A stretch of DNA of 64,000 nt from Algoriphagus sp. Y33 (GCF_014838715.1 NZ_CP061947.1:3658001-3722000); one strand, 5' to 3'. Positions 9,666 through 19,936 are shown, counted from the first letter of the stretch. A program made the numbers and translations. Notes: generated by a model not told the origin, from the letters alone.

Positions 9666-9687
9666 CCACCCCAAAAAACTGGGGTGG
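9666..9687 (-). terminator. Intercistronic hairpin between susD-like and BNR genes
   Basis: CCACCCCA and TGGGGTGG form a perfect 8-bp stem around a 6-nt loop. There is no strong U-run after it on the minus strand. It may be a partial terminator or mRNA-stabilising hairpin that sets SusCD expression apart from the downstream enzymes. Confidence 0.5.
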
Positions 9688-9726
9688 TAGCTAGAGAATA
9701 GAGATATGGATAGTAGTTTTTCCGGA

Positions 9727-11190
9727 TCAATATCCCGGATTCTGTACGATCAGACCGGGATTAATATCTATCTGACTTTGAGGTATCGGAAATAACAAGT
9801 TGTGGGCTTGGATACCTTTTGAGGAAAGTACATTCAATGCCTCATCGGTCCTGACCAGATCAAACCACCGATGTCCTTCAAAGGCAAGTTCCACTCTTCG
9901 CTCATTGGCAACTGCCGCTCTGAAATCCTGCTGGGTGGCCAACACGTATGCGGGGACTGGCCCTGAACTGCTCATCATAGGCAATCCTGCTCTTGACCGG
10001 ATCTGGTTGAGCAGTAAAAAGGCCTCCCCATCCGGCTGAAAGGAGATCTCATTTAGCGCTTCGGCATACATCAGTAACACATCGGCATAGCGTAGAACAA
10101 TCCAGTTATTGTCACTGTCCAGGTAAGCAGCAGGAGTTCCCGAATACTTTAGGATATAATTATGTGCCACTTCATTCCCGTTTAGCTGATAGGAAGTGGC
10201 CATTGAAAGTTCTTTTCTGGCATCCCCAACGCTGTAGGCAGCATTCATATCCTCCGTGGGAATATTCTGTCCCAGTGGATTGCCTACAGATACAACCGCT
10301 GTGCCTGATCCTATAGGAGCAAACTGGTTGGTAAAGGGACTTCCTTCTCCGTTTGAACTGCTACTAAATTGTACTTCAAAGATAGATTCAGCATTATTTT
10401 CATTCGTTGGCCCAAAAATATCCCCGTAAGAGTCCATAAGCCTATAGCCTGTCTGGCCTGAGGCATCGATCACTTCCTTGAGTTTTTGTGAAGCCTCAGT
10501 CCATTCTTTTCTGGTAAGGTAAATTTTAGCCAATAAAGTCATTGCCGCTCCTTTTGTTGCTCTTCCTGCTTCAGCACTGCTGTAAGTGAAAGGAAGACTT
10601 GCTTCGGCATCATTCAAATCAGTTATAATCTGTGTATAAACTTCCTCTTTTGGATTCCTTCCAAAAGTATAGCCTTGCTCAGGGCTGGAAATCATCTGTA
10701 ACACTAAAGGAACATCCCCATATATTCTGACCAGGTTAAAATACAGCAAAGCTCTAAGGAATTTTGCCTCGCCCACGTAGCGTGTTTTGAGTGTTGCATC
10801 CATTTCTACAGTAGCGATTTTGTCTATTACAATATTCGCGGCCTGGATCCCCTGATAATGTGCATTCCAGGTAGTGCTGCTTATGGAATTGACAGCATCA
10901 TTGGTGAAGTCATCCACAGCCTGTAGGTTTGCGCCAGCATTGGGGTTTGTAATTTCGGTATTGTCTGATCTGAGTTCCCCGATTATGTGCATGGAAGAAT
11001 AGTAGGTTCCGCCATATTGAAGCGACCCGTAAACTGCCGTCAGGGCATTTTCCATATCAGAGGCGGTCTTGTAAAAATTAGTACTGTTTTCCTGGGAGAT
11101 AGGAGCCAAATCCAGAAAATCACTGTTGCATGCGCTAAGTCCCATCATGAGCAAAGCACCAACCAATTTATATTTTAGTATGTTATTCAT
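9727..11190 (-). CDS. RagB/SusD-family glycan-binding lipoprotein
   Basis: A SusD-like outer-membrane lipoprotein of about 487 residues. A hydrophobic leader ends in a lipobox (MGLSAC), and an SDFLDLAP start and the C-terminal WFDLVR and FPIPQSQIDINP motifs are typical of the family. Such proteins bind oligosaccharides at the cell surface and close over the SusC channel. The ATG at 11190 is preferred; an in-frame ATG at 11202 sits against the SusC stop. It lies directly downstream of susC and is surely cotranscribed. Confidence 0.92.
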   Translation of the reverse strand: MNNILKYKLVGALLMMGLSACNSDFLDLAPISQENSTNFYKTASDMENALTAVYGSLQYGGTYYSSMHIIGELRSDNTEITNPNAGANLQAVDDFTNDAVNSISSTTWNAHYQGIQAANIVIDKIATVEMDATLKTRYVGEAKFLRALLYFNLVRIYGDVPLVLQMISSPEQGYTFGRNPKEEVYTQIITDLNDAEASLPFTYSSAEAGRATKGAAMTLLAKIYLTRKEWTEASQKLKEVIDASGQTGYRLMDSYGDIFGPTNENNAESIFEVQFSSSSNGEGSPFTNQFAPIGSGTAVVSVGNPLGQNIPTEDMNAAYSVGDARKELSMATSYQLNGNEVAHNYILKYSGTPAAYLDSDNNWIVLRYADVLLMYAEALNEISFQPDGEAFLLLNQIRSRAGLPMMSSSGPVPAYVLATQQDFRAAVANERRVELAFEGHRWFDLVRTDEALNVLSSKGIQAHNLLFPIPQSQIDINPGLIVQNPGY

Positions 11191-11202
11191 AAGATAATCC
11201 AT

Positions 11203-14200
11203 TTAGAAGCCAATAGTTAAACCCAACATGTATGTCCTCGCCAGCGGATATCCTCCGGCATCAACACCAGGCACAAGTGGGTTTCCTCCCTGTGCCGAAA
11301 CTTCCGGGTTGAATCCCTCATATTTGGTAAAGGTGTAGGCATTTTGAACGGTAAAATTCAACCGTGCATTGGAAACTTTTATACGCTCCAGGATAGTTGC
11401 CGGGAAGGTATATCCTAGAGTAATGTTTCTGATCCTTAAGAATGATCCGTCCTCTACAAACTGCGAAGTCACATTGTTTACCACATTGCTTCCTGCGTAA
11501 GCGTTGAAATTCCTGTCAATCATGGGAGAAGATCCATCTCCCCGGTCAGCTTCGGATTTCCATCCATTTGACGCACTTCGAAGTACATTGTAAGACCCGG
11601 CATAATTGCCATAATATCTTCTGGCCAAGTTGAGTACCTCAAATCCCTGTACTCCCTGCAGTGTAAAGGAAAAATCCACATTCCGGAACGAGAACCTATT
11701 TGTCATTCCATAGGTAAAATCAGGAAAAGGATCACCTAAAATCGTTCTGTCATCGGTATTGATAATCCCGTCACCATTGACATCGGCAAATTTCAATCTC
11801 CCTGGAATGGACTGAACAGTTCCATCGCCGTTCAATACTACCGCACTGTTTTCAACATCTTCCTGATTTTGATAAACGCCGACTACCTGATAACCATAAA
11901 AACTTCCGGGGACAGAACCGATCTGTGTAATATGTGTTGGTGAAGAGGAGGAAGTTGCCTGTCTGGAAATAATCGGTGACCCGTCCGGCCCCAATGCCAT
12001 CACCTCAATCTGATTAAAAGCAATATTAAAATCTGTTGTCCAGGTAAAATCAGACACCAGGTTTCTGCTGGTCAGTGTAAATTCAATTCCTTTATTCTTA
12101 ATCTCCCCTATATTCTGCAATGCATTGGTATAGCCAGTAAGAGTAGGCACCGGAACATTCAACAATAAATCAGAAGTACGTTTGATGTAATAATCTGCCG
12201 CCAGGTAAATCCTGTTTTGAAATACACCTAGTTCCAACCCAAAATCGAGTTGTTTGTTTTTCTCCCATCCCAACGTGGAGTTGGGAATATTCGCCAATCT
12301 CATGCCGTTGCTGATACTGGTACCCAGTGGATAATTCTCTATGGCGGTCAGACCGATTGCACCATAGTTAGAAATGAAATTATTACCTGTCAGACCGTAA
12401 CTGGCACGTAGTCTAAGTTCCGACAACCAGCTTACCTGATTCAGGAAATTCTCTTCTGAAAGCCTCCATCCAAGTGATAGGGATGGAAATGCTCCCCATC
12501 GGTTATCAGATCCGAACCTGGACGAACCGTCCTGTCGGAAAGTTGCAGTTAAAAGATAACGATCATCATAATTGTAATTCAATCGTGCCAAATATGACAA
12601 TATGGACCACTCTTCCTCAGTATTCAGTGCCCGGGTAATCAATCCTGCAGCATTTGTTGTTCTTATATTGTCATTTGCGAAATTTGTCCCAGTGATCTGA
12701 CTGGCCTCTAGTTTCTCTTTTTGTACCGTATATCCAAGAACGGCATCAAATGTATGCTTGCCCAACGTCTTCCCATAGCTTAGCGTAAATTCGCCAAGCC
12801 AGTTTACCGTCTGTGCCGTATTATTGGATCCCACGGCGGGCCGGGTAAGATTGACACTGTTTGGATTGATAATGGAAGAACTGAAAATATCCTCTCTAAA
12901 GCTTCTGATATCTGTGCCTACCAAAGCTTTGAACATAAGGTTATCGACCAGACTAATCTCAGTAAAGGCTGTGCCCAGCAATCTCAGGTTTTTTTGCTGA
13001 TGAAAATATTCCCTGGCAATTTTTACCGGATTATCTACCTCCGAGGTCCCAATTCCCTGTCCGGTTATCTTGGTATAGTTACCTTCTGAATCGTAGGGAG
13101 TCAAATGTGGGCCGGCCGTAATTGCGGATTGGATTATCCCACCCCCTTGCCAGTTTCCTTCGGCCAGTGACTGATTGGAAAAAGTATACGATGGAGTAAT
13201 GTTCACACCCACTTTTACGCGATCGTTCATCTGGGATTCCACATTTACTCTAAAGGAATACCGTTTCAAATCCGAATTTATGATCACACCTTCCTGCTCC
13301 AAGTACCCTCCGGAAATAAAGTACCTGGTTTTAGCATTTCCTCCCGAAAAGTTAAGGCGGTAATCACTCATACGTGCGGTACGAAAAACAGCATCTTGCC
13401 AGTTTGTGCCTTTCCCCAAACTTTGTGGATTTTCAAACCCTTCAGGAATCAGGTACATGACATTCTGGATTCTATCAGCGTTGGGATCTGATGCAGATCT
13501 TCCTGGCCCAGAATTCACCCATGCATTATTTCTGGCTTCATTGATATAAGTTGCAAACTCAGATGCATTCAGCACATCCAATGTCTTTTCTACCTGCTGA
13601 AACCCTGAACTCACATTCAACTCAATTTTTGCCTGTCCTTCCTTGCCCGATTTTGTTGTGATCAGCACAACGCCATTGGAACCCCTAGAGCCATAAATAG
13701 CAGTGGCGGAAGCGTCTTTTAACACCTGGATATTATCAATGTCCGCAGGATTAATGGTGTTGAGCGGGTTGTTCCGCTGATCAAAATCATTCGTTACCGG
13801 AAATCCATCAACCACGTATAAAGGCTCGTTTCCGGCACTTAATGAACCTGCACCACGGATACGCACTGAAGCCCCTCCCCCAGGTGCCCCTGTTGCCTGG
13901 GTTACCACCACACCTGCCAATCTACCGGCGATTGCCTGATCAATACTGACAATTGGTTGATCCTTGAGCTCCTCAGATTCTATGGCGCTGACGGCCCCGG
14001 TGATGTCTTTCTTTTTGACCGTACCATATCCTACCACCACAAATTCATCAAGGGAATTCTCCTCCTCTTCCATCATCACCTGTAATACAAAATCAGAATC
14101 GATCAGGATTTCTTTTCGTTTATATCCGATAAATGAAAACAAGAGGGTCTGTCCAGGATTTGCGTCTATCGAAAAACTGCCGTCCAGTTCGGTCACTGTC

Positions 14201-14706
14201 CCTTCGCTTGTACCTTTTACCAAGACAGAGACACCCGGCATGGGCTCACCCAATGAATCTTTTACCGTTCCTGTGATATTTTCTTCATCTGATCTTTTGA
14301 CCAACAAAGAATTATCCTGAGTTGGGTTCCTAATCACACTGATCGCATTATTGACCTGTTTAAACCTCAGTTCTGTTTGTGAGGCAATGTTAATTAGGTG
14401 ATTTTCTACGCTTTCATATTCTTCAAGATAAGAAATAGCCGAGTCTGACTTGACCGCCACATAGGTATAAAAGAATTTGAACTCTGTCTTTTTCTCAATT
14501 TCATTAAAAAATTGAACCAAAGATTTGGGTTGTTTTTCCAGTTTAAGAAAAACCTCATCAATGCTTTTTACCTGGGCTTTAGAGGTATTGGCCAAAAGAG
14601 GATTGAGTGATATGCAGAGCATGAAAATTCCTCTGGCCACTAGCTTAATAGACATGACTATTAATGGTAATATTTTTTTCATATGTTTGAGGGTAAGTTG
14701 AAACAT
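11203..14706 (-). CDS. SusC/RagA-family TonB-dependent outer-membrane transporter with STN domain
   Basis: A protein of about 1167 residues imports glycan fragments through the outer membrane using TonB energy. After the signal sequence come an STN/secretin-TonB short N-terminal domain (about residues 60-115), a carboxypeptidase-D-like regulatory domain (ITGTVKDSLGEPMPGVSVLV), a plug (DEFVVVGYGTVKKKDITGAV) and a beta-barrel ending in an aromatic strand (MLGLTIGF). The STN domain implies signalling to the FecR/ECF sigma pair just upstream. An ATG at 14706 has a GGGGAA stretch a few bases upstream; ATGs at 14682 and 14751 are alternatives. Confidence 0.93.
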   Translation of the reverse strand: MFQLTLKHMKKILPLIVMSIKLVARGIFMLCISLNPLLANTSKAQVKSIDEVFLKLEKQPKSLVQFFNEIEKKTEFKFFYTYVAVKSDSAISYLEEYESVENHLINIASQTELRFKQVNNAISVIRNPTQDNSLLVKRSDEENITGTVKDSLGEPMPGVSVLVKGTSEGTVTELDGSFSIDANPGQTLLFSFIGYKRKEILIDSDFVLQVMMEEEENSLDEFVVVGYGTVKKKDITGAVSAIESEELKDQPIVSIDQAIAGRLAGVVVTQATGAPGGGASVRIRGAGSLSAGNEPLYVVDGFPVTNDFDQRNNPLNTINPADIDNIQVLKDASATAIYGSRGSNGVVLITTKSGKEGQAKIELNVSSGFQQVEKTLDVLNASEFATYINEARNNAWVNSGPGRSASDPNADRIQNVMYLIPEGFENPQSLGKGTNWQDAVFRTARMSDYRLNFSGGNAKTRYFISGGYLEQEGVIINSDLKRYSFRVNVESQMNDRVKVGVNITPSYTFSNQSLAEGNWQGGGIIQSAITAGPHLTPYDSEGNYTKITGQGIGTSEVDNPVKIAREYFHQQKNLRLLGTAFTEISLVDNLMFKALVGTDIRSFREDIFSSSIINPNSVNLTRPAVGSNNTAQTVNWLGEFTLSYGKTLGKHTFDAVLGYTVQKEKLEASQITGTNFANDNIRTTNAAGLITRALNTEEEWSILSYLARLNYNYDDRYLLTATFRQDGSSRFGSDNRWGAFPSLSLGWRLSEENFLNQVSWLSELRLRASYGLTGNNFISNYGAIGLTAIENYPLGTSISNGMRLANIPNSTLGWEKNKQLDFGLELGVFQNRIYLAADYYIKRTSDLLLNVPVPTLTGYTNALQNIGEIKNKGIEFTLTSRNLVSDFTWTTDFNIAFNQIEVMALGPDGSPIISRQATSSSSPTHITQIGSVPGSFYGYQVVGVYQNQEDVENSAVVLNGDGTVQSIPGRLKFADVNGDGIINTDDRTILGDPFPDFTYGMTNRFSFRNVDFSFTLQGVQGFEVLNLARRYYGNYAGSYNVLRSASNGWKSEADRGDGSSPMIDRNFNAYAGSNVVNNVTSQFVEDGSFLRIRNITLGYTFPATILERIKVSNARLNFTVQNAYTFTKYEGFNPEVSAQGGNPLVPGVDAGGYPLARTYMLGLTIGF

Positions 14707-14767
14707 GATAATTCCCCAGACGACAGTTTGCAATGCTTCTGAACGGGGCAATGTGTTTTGATTTTAG

Positions 14768-14794
14768 CAGGAGCGTATTCGTAGTACGTTCCTG
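14768..14794 (-). promoter_or_regulatory. Hairpin in the fecR-susC leader
   Basis: CAGGAGCGTA and TACGTTCCTG form a near-perfect 10-bp stem with a 7-nt loop about 60-85 bp upstream of the susC start. On the minus strand no T-run follows it, so a leader or processing structure is more likely than a terminator. Its function is inferred only from position. Confidence 0.4.
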
Positions 14795-14827
14795 TTTTTT
14801 CCTTACTTGGATTTAATCATAGGCTAA

Positions 14828-15838
14828 TCAGTTTAGTGTTATCATTACCTTTTTATCTTTTAATTCATAACTGAAATCCAAGGATCCGCTCAGAACTTCC
14901 AAGACATTCCTTAAGCTTTCATTTGAATCAAATGTCCCGCTTGCCAGCTTCTTACCGCTTCCCTGAAGAGTTATTTGCACATCATACCACCTTTCGAGAA
15001 TTTTAGCGAGTTGATCAAAGTCAGTATCCTTGAATTTTAAAATCCCTTCAGTCCACAATATCCTATCCCGTGCATTTATCGCTGTCTTGCTCAGGTGTTC
15101 ATCATTCCTGGACAGAACAGACCCTTCTCCGGGAACAAGCTGAATGGCATTCCCTTTACCCTCCTGTCTGAGCTCTACCTTTCCGGTAAGCAAGGTGACA
15201 GCTACTTTATCTTCTGTCCCAAAGGTGGATATATTAAAGGAGGTGCCTAAAGCGGTCGTCACTATGCCCTTGGATTCCACAGTAAAAGGATGTTCATGAT
15301 CTTTGATCACCTCAAAAAAGCCTTCCCCTTCCAATGAAATGGACCTGTCCTGAAGAAAATCAGCCGGATAAGTCAACTTACTTGCTGAATTTAAAAACAC
15401 AGTGGATCCATCAGGAAGAGTGATTTTGGTTTTTTTGCCGGCTGGATTGTAATGGGTAACTAGTTTGGTATCCAGTAACAACTCTTGTTCTTGATCAGGT
15501 CTATATTTTTCCCGGTTAACAAAAAACAGCGTTGAAAGACCAATTGCAATAAAAACCACTGCTGCCCTGGCCCAAGGAAGCCAATTTCTCCTTGAGTTGC
15601 TATCTCGCTGAACATAAGGACGTGCATAATTGGACTTGTTGTGGTTTAATTTTTCCCACAAAGCCATATGATCCCAATTATACTCCTTAGACTTAAACTT
15701 GCTGGACCATAACTGAATCAACTCTGCGGATAAGAATTCCTCTGCCTCCTGACTTTCTAAAAAGTCGAGAAATTCCTGGGCTTCTTCCCTAGTAAGCTTT
15801 CCTTCAAAAAAATCCTTAATTCTTTTATGATGATTCAT
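14828..15838 (-). CDS. FecR-family anti-sigma factor
   Basis: A 336-residue single-pass inner-membrane regulator. A cytoplasmic N-terminal anti-sigma region (1-89) is followed by one transmembrane helix (about 90-107). The periplasmic FecR domain has a LPDGSTVFLNSASKLTYP motif near residues 145-165, and the C-terminal domain resembles STN-interacting folds. It holds the ECF sigma factor at 15942-16562 until the SusC transporter signals substrate. It is 103 bp downstream of the sigma gene and upstream of susC, the standard order. Confidence 0.92.
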   Translation of the reverse strand: MNHHKRIKDFFEGKLTREEAQEFLDFLESQEAEEFLSAELIQLWSSKFKSKEYNWDHMALWEKLNHNKSNYARPYVQRDSNSRRNWLPWARAAVVFIAIGLSTLFFVNREKYRPDQEQELLLDTKLVTHYNPAGKKTKITLPDGSTVFLNSASKLTYPADFLQDRSISLEGEGFFEVIKDHEHPFTVESKGIVTTALGTSFNISTFGTEDKVAVTLLTGKVELRQEGKGNAIQLVPGEGSVLSRNDEHLSKTAINARDRILWTEGILKFKDTDFDQLAKILERWYDVQITLQGSGKKLASGTFDSNESLRNVLEVLSGSLDFSYELKDKKVMITLN

Positions 15839-15941
15839 CTTGCCTTTGTTCTATAGTATATACCCTCAGCAGATAATTTATACTCAAGACAAATTCAAAA
15901 AAAATTGGAAAATTTTAAATTCGACCAAAAATAGAATTGTT

Positions 15942-16562
15942 TTAGCCCGTCAAAAACAAATCAATTACTTCATTTAAAGCAATTATCCAAACACTTTTTG
16001 AAACAATTTCTAATTTATCGAGTCCTTCCTTAAAAAGTTTGGTGCTTCGGAATATGTGGTTTTCAACAGTTCGTCTGGAAAGATTCAATGCTTCTGATAT
16101 TTCTGCTACTGATTTATTCTCAAGGTGCCGTAACTTAAATATCTGACGCTGCGCAGGGGGAAGTTTCTCAATAAGCTCCAATGATAGATTATGAAATTCA
16201 GCGTATATCAAATCACTGTCTGCGCTGAAGTTCGTGACCTGTTGTAAAAGTGGAATCTGATATTCCTGGAATGCAAAAAAACGTGCTTGTTTCTTTAACT
16301 GGTTTATAACCCTAGACCTTAAAATCGCAAATATATAAGCATTAATAGACAACTCTGGATCCAGTTTAGCCCTGTTTTTCCATATTTTCAAAAATACTTC
16401 CTGAACCACTCCTTCTGCATCCTCATGCCCAAGCCCCATTTTTCTGGTGATGTTGTAAACTTTTACAGAAAACAGCTCATAAAGATTTTTAAAGCATGCC
16501 TCATCACCGAGAACAAGTCCTTCCACAAGTTGCTTCAAATAAGTAGAATCTTTTACCTCCAA
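15942..16562 (-). CDS. ECF-type RNA polymerase sigma factor (Bacteroidetes FecI-like)
   Basis: A 206-residue sigma-70 family protein. Region 2 is at about 25-95 (DAEGVVQEVFLKIWKNR) and region 4 at about 130-185, with a helix-turn-helix (LNLSRRTVENHIFRSTKLFK). It would activate the downstream SusC/D operon when released from FecR. It starts the minus-strand sugar locus; the mobilization module ends 184 bp upstream in the same orientation. Confidence 0.92.
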   Translation of the reverse strand: MEVKDSTYLKQLVEGLVLGDEACFKNLYELFSVKVYNITRKMGLGHEDAEGVVQEVFLKIWKNRAKLDPELSINAYIFAILRSRVINQLKKQARFFAFQEYQIPLLQQVTNFSADSDLIYAEFHNLSLELIEKLPPAQRQIFKLRHLENKSVAEISEALNLSRRTVENHIFRSTKLFKEGLDKLEIVSKSVWIIALNEVIDLFLTG

Positions 16563-16746
16563 AACCGGATAGCTTAAGTTTGTTTCACCTGCAGTAAGAA
16601 AAGGAACTATTACACTAAGTTCTTTATCAAGTAATAATGATATGATAATATTTTTTTAAAGCCAAAAAGTCAGCAAAATTGAAATTAATTAGTGACATAG
16701 TTTTCCGGTTGGAAACATTCACATGAAATTAAAACAGCAGGCTCCG

Positions 16747-18723
16747 TCACCTTAAAATCAAATGCCCCAACTCAGGGGTATCAAACACCCGCTCCATTTC
16801 CATTCTGACTATCTCCTCGACATCTAGTTTGATTCTTCTATAATTCCCCTCAACCTCCTCAGAAGAAATGTCCCGTACTTTGGGGATGGCCTTATAACAT
16901 TCTTCTTCTTTTTTAAGGGCAGCATGATCATTGATGATTTCAGAATGAAAAGCTTTTAACCCAATCTTCTGATCAGGCGTATCCGCCACCATGCCAACAA
17001 ATTCTCCCGAAGAAAGTGAGGAGATGGTAGAAGGAGGAACCGCCTGATCCAGTTGGGTGGATTTACTCACTGATGTCTCCGAACTGTTGATTGATATACT
17101 TTCTCTGTTTTGGATAATCCTTCCAAACCGTTCGGAAAGTTGCTTCGCTGTATCCCCCAGCACCTGACCACTGATGAAATTACCCACCGTGTTCATGATT
17201 ACCTCTGCTTGTTCACGTCCATAATCCTTTTTAAGCTGACTGTAATCCTGCACCCCCAAGCAGGTGGCTACCATATTGGATCGTGCAGTGGCTATCAGGT
17301 TATCAATTCCATTGAAATAGATCGTGGGAAACTCATCGAAAACCAGACTGGATTTCAGTTTTCCCTTTTTGTTAACAAGTTTGACAATCCTTGAAATATA
17401 TAGTGATAAGACTGCTCCATAGACCTGCTGCTTTTGGGGATTGTTTCCCATGCAGATGATTTTAGGTGCATCGGGATTGTTCAGATCGAGCGTGAATTCA
17501 CTTTCCGAAAGCACAAAATAAAGCTGTGGGGAAGACAATCGTGCCATGGTAACCTTGGCACTGGCCACCTGCCCTTCCAGCTGGTCAAATGCCTTTTTGA
17601 CCAATGCGGAAACAAAGGGATTGATCAGCACTTCGATTTCAGGTTCGGTACGCAGTACCGTAAAGAGTTTCTCATATTCGACCTGCATCAACTCAATCAC
17701 ATGGGGAAGCGTACAGTACCTCCCCCTCCTATGCTTCTTCAAAAACCAGATAATCGCAGTCAGGAAGTTAATCGGGCTTTCCACAAAGAAATCGCCCTGC
17801 TTTCTTATCCACTCCCTGTTAAGACCCAACATAATAGTACGTGCGGCTTCAGAGGCATCGGTAATATCCAACATCGCATCAGGTTCCAGAGGATTACAGC
17901 GATGGGTATGTGACAAGCGGTCAAAATTGATCGTATAGAATTCTGGTTTTATGCTATAAGCAGAAAAATTCTTTTGAAGCGTATTGTAGGCAATTCGGGA
18001 GAGGTCATCGTACTTGAAATCATACACAAACATGGAAAAACCTTTACTGATGTGTTGGGTGATCACATGGCGGATCACAAAGTAACTTTTGCCGGAACCT
18101 GGAGTACCAGCCACCAATAATGCACGGAAGGGATTGATGATGTTGATCCAAGAGTTGCGGATCTTGCTTTTCAGTCTGTATCTAGCCGGAAGATTAACCG
18201 AGTATTCATTATCCAAATACCGCTCTTCCTGAGGGAAGGTCTCATTCAGATAATTAAAAACTTCCTGATTCTGCTGGTTCTTTAGCAACCTACTCAGCAA
18301 TGATCCCCCCATCAGAATAAGGGAATACCCCAGTGCGGTGAGGGTCATATAGATAATACTTAACCTTTCCTCAGTAAAAGTCAGGTAAAAAGTAATATGG
18401 CTAGTTCCGTAAATAATAGCCCCACATATGAGTGGCCATAGAACCTGAGTGAGTTTAAGTTTATCGTCCTTCTTGCCTTTTGCACCGATCAATGAAATCA
18501 GCAATAACCCCAGCGCAAAAGCTTTGGAAATATGAAATGCGCTGAACAACCCTGTATTTCTGATATTTAACAGCAGTCTCTCCCCTATGTCATGGGTTAA
18601 ACCCCACTTATCAAACGAGTGATAGCAGTAATAATAAAAATGAAGGCACAATACCCCTATACTCAACTTCCTCGTGAGGTCGATGATTTTTCTAAGTCCT
18701 TCCGTGCTCTCCCCTGTCTGCAT
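16747..18723 (-). CDS. mobC: Type IV coupling protein (TraG/VirD4-like, Bacteroidetes MobC)
   Basis: This 658-residue ATPase brings the relaxase-DNA complex to a conjugation channel supplied by another element. Four N-terminal hydrophobic segments lie within residues 20-145. Walker A is AGTPGSGKS at 205-213 and Walker B is SLVFDEFPTIYF at about 450-461. The TraM-recognition C-terminal half includes NMVATCLGVQDYSQLKKDYG and FISGQVLGDTAKQLSERFGR. It lies 4 bp downstream of the relaxase gene. No type IV secretion channel genes are present in the window, so transfer would depend on a helper. Confidence 0.88.
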   Translation of the reverse strand: MQTGESTEGLRKIIDLTRKLSIGVLCLHFYYYCYHSFDKWGLTHDIGERLLLNIRNTGLFSAFHISKAFALGLLLISLIGAKGKKDDKLKLTQVLWPLICGAIIYGTSHITFYLTFTEERLSIIYMTLTALGYSLILMGGSLLSRLLKNQQNQEVFNYLNETFPQEERYLDNEYSVNLPARYRLKSKIRNSWINIINPFRALLVAGTPGSGKSYFVIRHVITQHISKGFSMFVYDFKYDDLSRIAYNTLQKNFSAYSIKPEFYTINFDRLSHTHRCNPLEPDAMLDITDASEAARTIMLGLNREWIRKQGDFFVESPINFLTAIIWFLKKHRRGRYCTLPHVIELMQVEYEKLFTVLRTEPEIEVLINPFVSALVKKAFDQLEGQVASAKVTMARLSSPQLYFVLSESEFTLDLNNPDAPKIICMGNNPQKQQVYGAVLSLYISRIVKLVNKKGKLKSSLVFDEFPTIYFNGIDNLIATARSNMVATCLGVQDYSQLKKDYGREQAEVIMNTVGNFISGQVLGDTAKQLSERFGRIIQNRESISINSSETSVSKSTQLDQAVPPSTISSLSSGEFVGMVADTPDQKIGLKAFHSEIINDHAALKKEEECYKAIPKVRDISSEEVEGNYRRIKLDVEEIVRMEMERVFDTPELGHLILR

Positions 18724-18727
18724 AGGT

Positions 18728-19936
18728 TTAAGTGTGCAGCTTCTTGCGTCTCTTCTTTTTCTTTTGCCTCAATTCATAAGGTGTCGGATCATCCGGTTGG
18801 TAAGTATTAACAATGATCCTATTGCTAGGAACTGGCGGCTTTAACAATTCATCCGAAGGAAATTCCCTAAGGTCAGGAGCACTGAATGAAATGGTGGTTT
18901 TTCGGGAAAAATATGCAGAAAGAGCGTTGGCAGAAAGCCGTTTATCCAATGATGAACCGGTGAACACAGTGCGGCTCACATTGTCAACATAAGTAACTCC
19001 ATAAAGTCTGCCGTCATCATTAATCCTGAATACCGGACGGATCCCTTTGCTTCTTAGTCTGTCTGAAAGCTCTTTCTGGGAACTGCATTTATCGACCGTC
19101 TCCAAGATTGTATTCCGGAGCTCCTCCTTATATGATTTTCGCTCCTCTTTATTCCTGACAAAACACTTTTCCAGATTGGATAACGTGGGTTTCGAATAAA
19201 TAGAACTGGCTTTAATAGGCACCCCAATCCTATGACCGTTTGAATCCAGTACTGAATAGATTATCCCTCTATTCTTGTACATTTCACTTTCTTTTTCCCC
19301 ACGGTAAGCGCAGACATTAAATTGTCCCAACACTGCATTCAATTCAGGAATGGAAGTAAACCGATAGGTTCTGATAACTTCCCTTGTAATATTGGAAATG
19401 GCTGCCTTTGTTTCAGTCTTGCTATACGAAGCTTTCTCCAACGACTGAAGAAAATTTACTTTTTGCTTCAGCTGCTCTTCCGCTTTTACAAGATGGTATC
19501 GCTCCTCAATTTCTTTCCGGGTCTGTTCTGACCATAACTTGCCGAGGTTATGCGTTTCAATCCGTTTTCCTGAACTTGAAATATTGGTTGTGACCAGGTG
19601 AATATGTGGATGGGCAGCATCAAAGTGCTGATATAGCAGGTAAGGTTGGTTTTCAAATCCAATTCCTTTCAAATAATCAGCTGCAATCTTTTGAAGCATA
19701 AACTCATCCACTTTATCCTTTGGAGAAAAATTCAGCGAAATATGGACGGCGTTTGTTTTCGTCCTTTTATTCAATTTCTGCAGCTTTTCAAATGATTGGA
19801 TCTTATCAGCCACAGAAAGATTTTTAACCGCAAATCCTCCCATCTGTACCAGTTTTGCCTGTTCAGTTTTCACTTTCTGTTCATTGTATCGGATCACTCC
19901 TCCGATAGTCTTTCCTGTAATGATTTTAGCAACCAA
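18728..19936 (-). CDS. mobB: Relaxase/mobilization nuclease (MobB, MOBP-type)
   Basis: A 402-residue relaxase. A candidate nicking tyrosine is Tyr16 in GGVIRYNEQK. The metal-binding histidines are in HFDAAHPHIHLV (about 104-115), with an upstream histidine in AVHISLNF near 65. It nicks one DNA strand at oriT and stays bound to the 5' end. The C-terminal third is basic. The start codon follows the stop of the accessory gene at 19937 without a gap, implying coupled translation. Confidence 0.9.
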   Translation of the reverse strand: MVAKIITGKTIGGVIRYNEQKVKTEQAKLVQMGGFAVKNLSVADKIQSFEKLQKLNKRTKTNAVHISLNFSPKDKVDEFMLQKIAADYLKGIGFENQPYLLYQHFDAAHPHIHLVTTNISSSGKRIETHNLGKLWSEQTRKEIEERYHLVKAEEQLKQKVNFLQSLEKASYSKTETKAAISNITREVIRTYRFTSIPELNAVLGQFNVCAYRGEKESEMYKNRGIIYSVLDSNGHRIGVPIKASSIYSKPTLSNLEKCFVRNKEERKSYKEELRNTILETVDKCSSQKELSDRLRSKGIRPVFRINDDGRLYGVTYVDNVSRTVFTGSSLDKRLSANALSAYFSRKTTISFSAPDLREFPSDELLKPPVPSNRIIVNTYQPDDPTPYELRQKKKKRRKKLHT

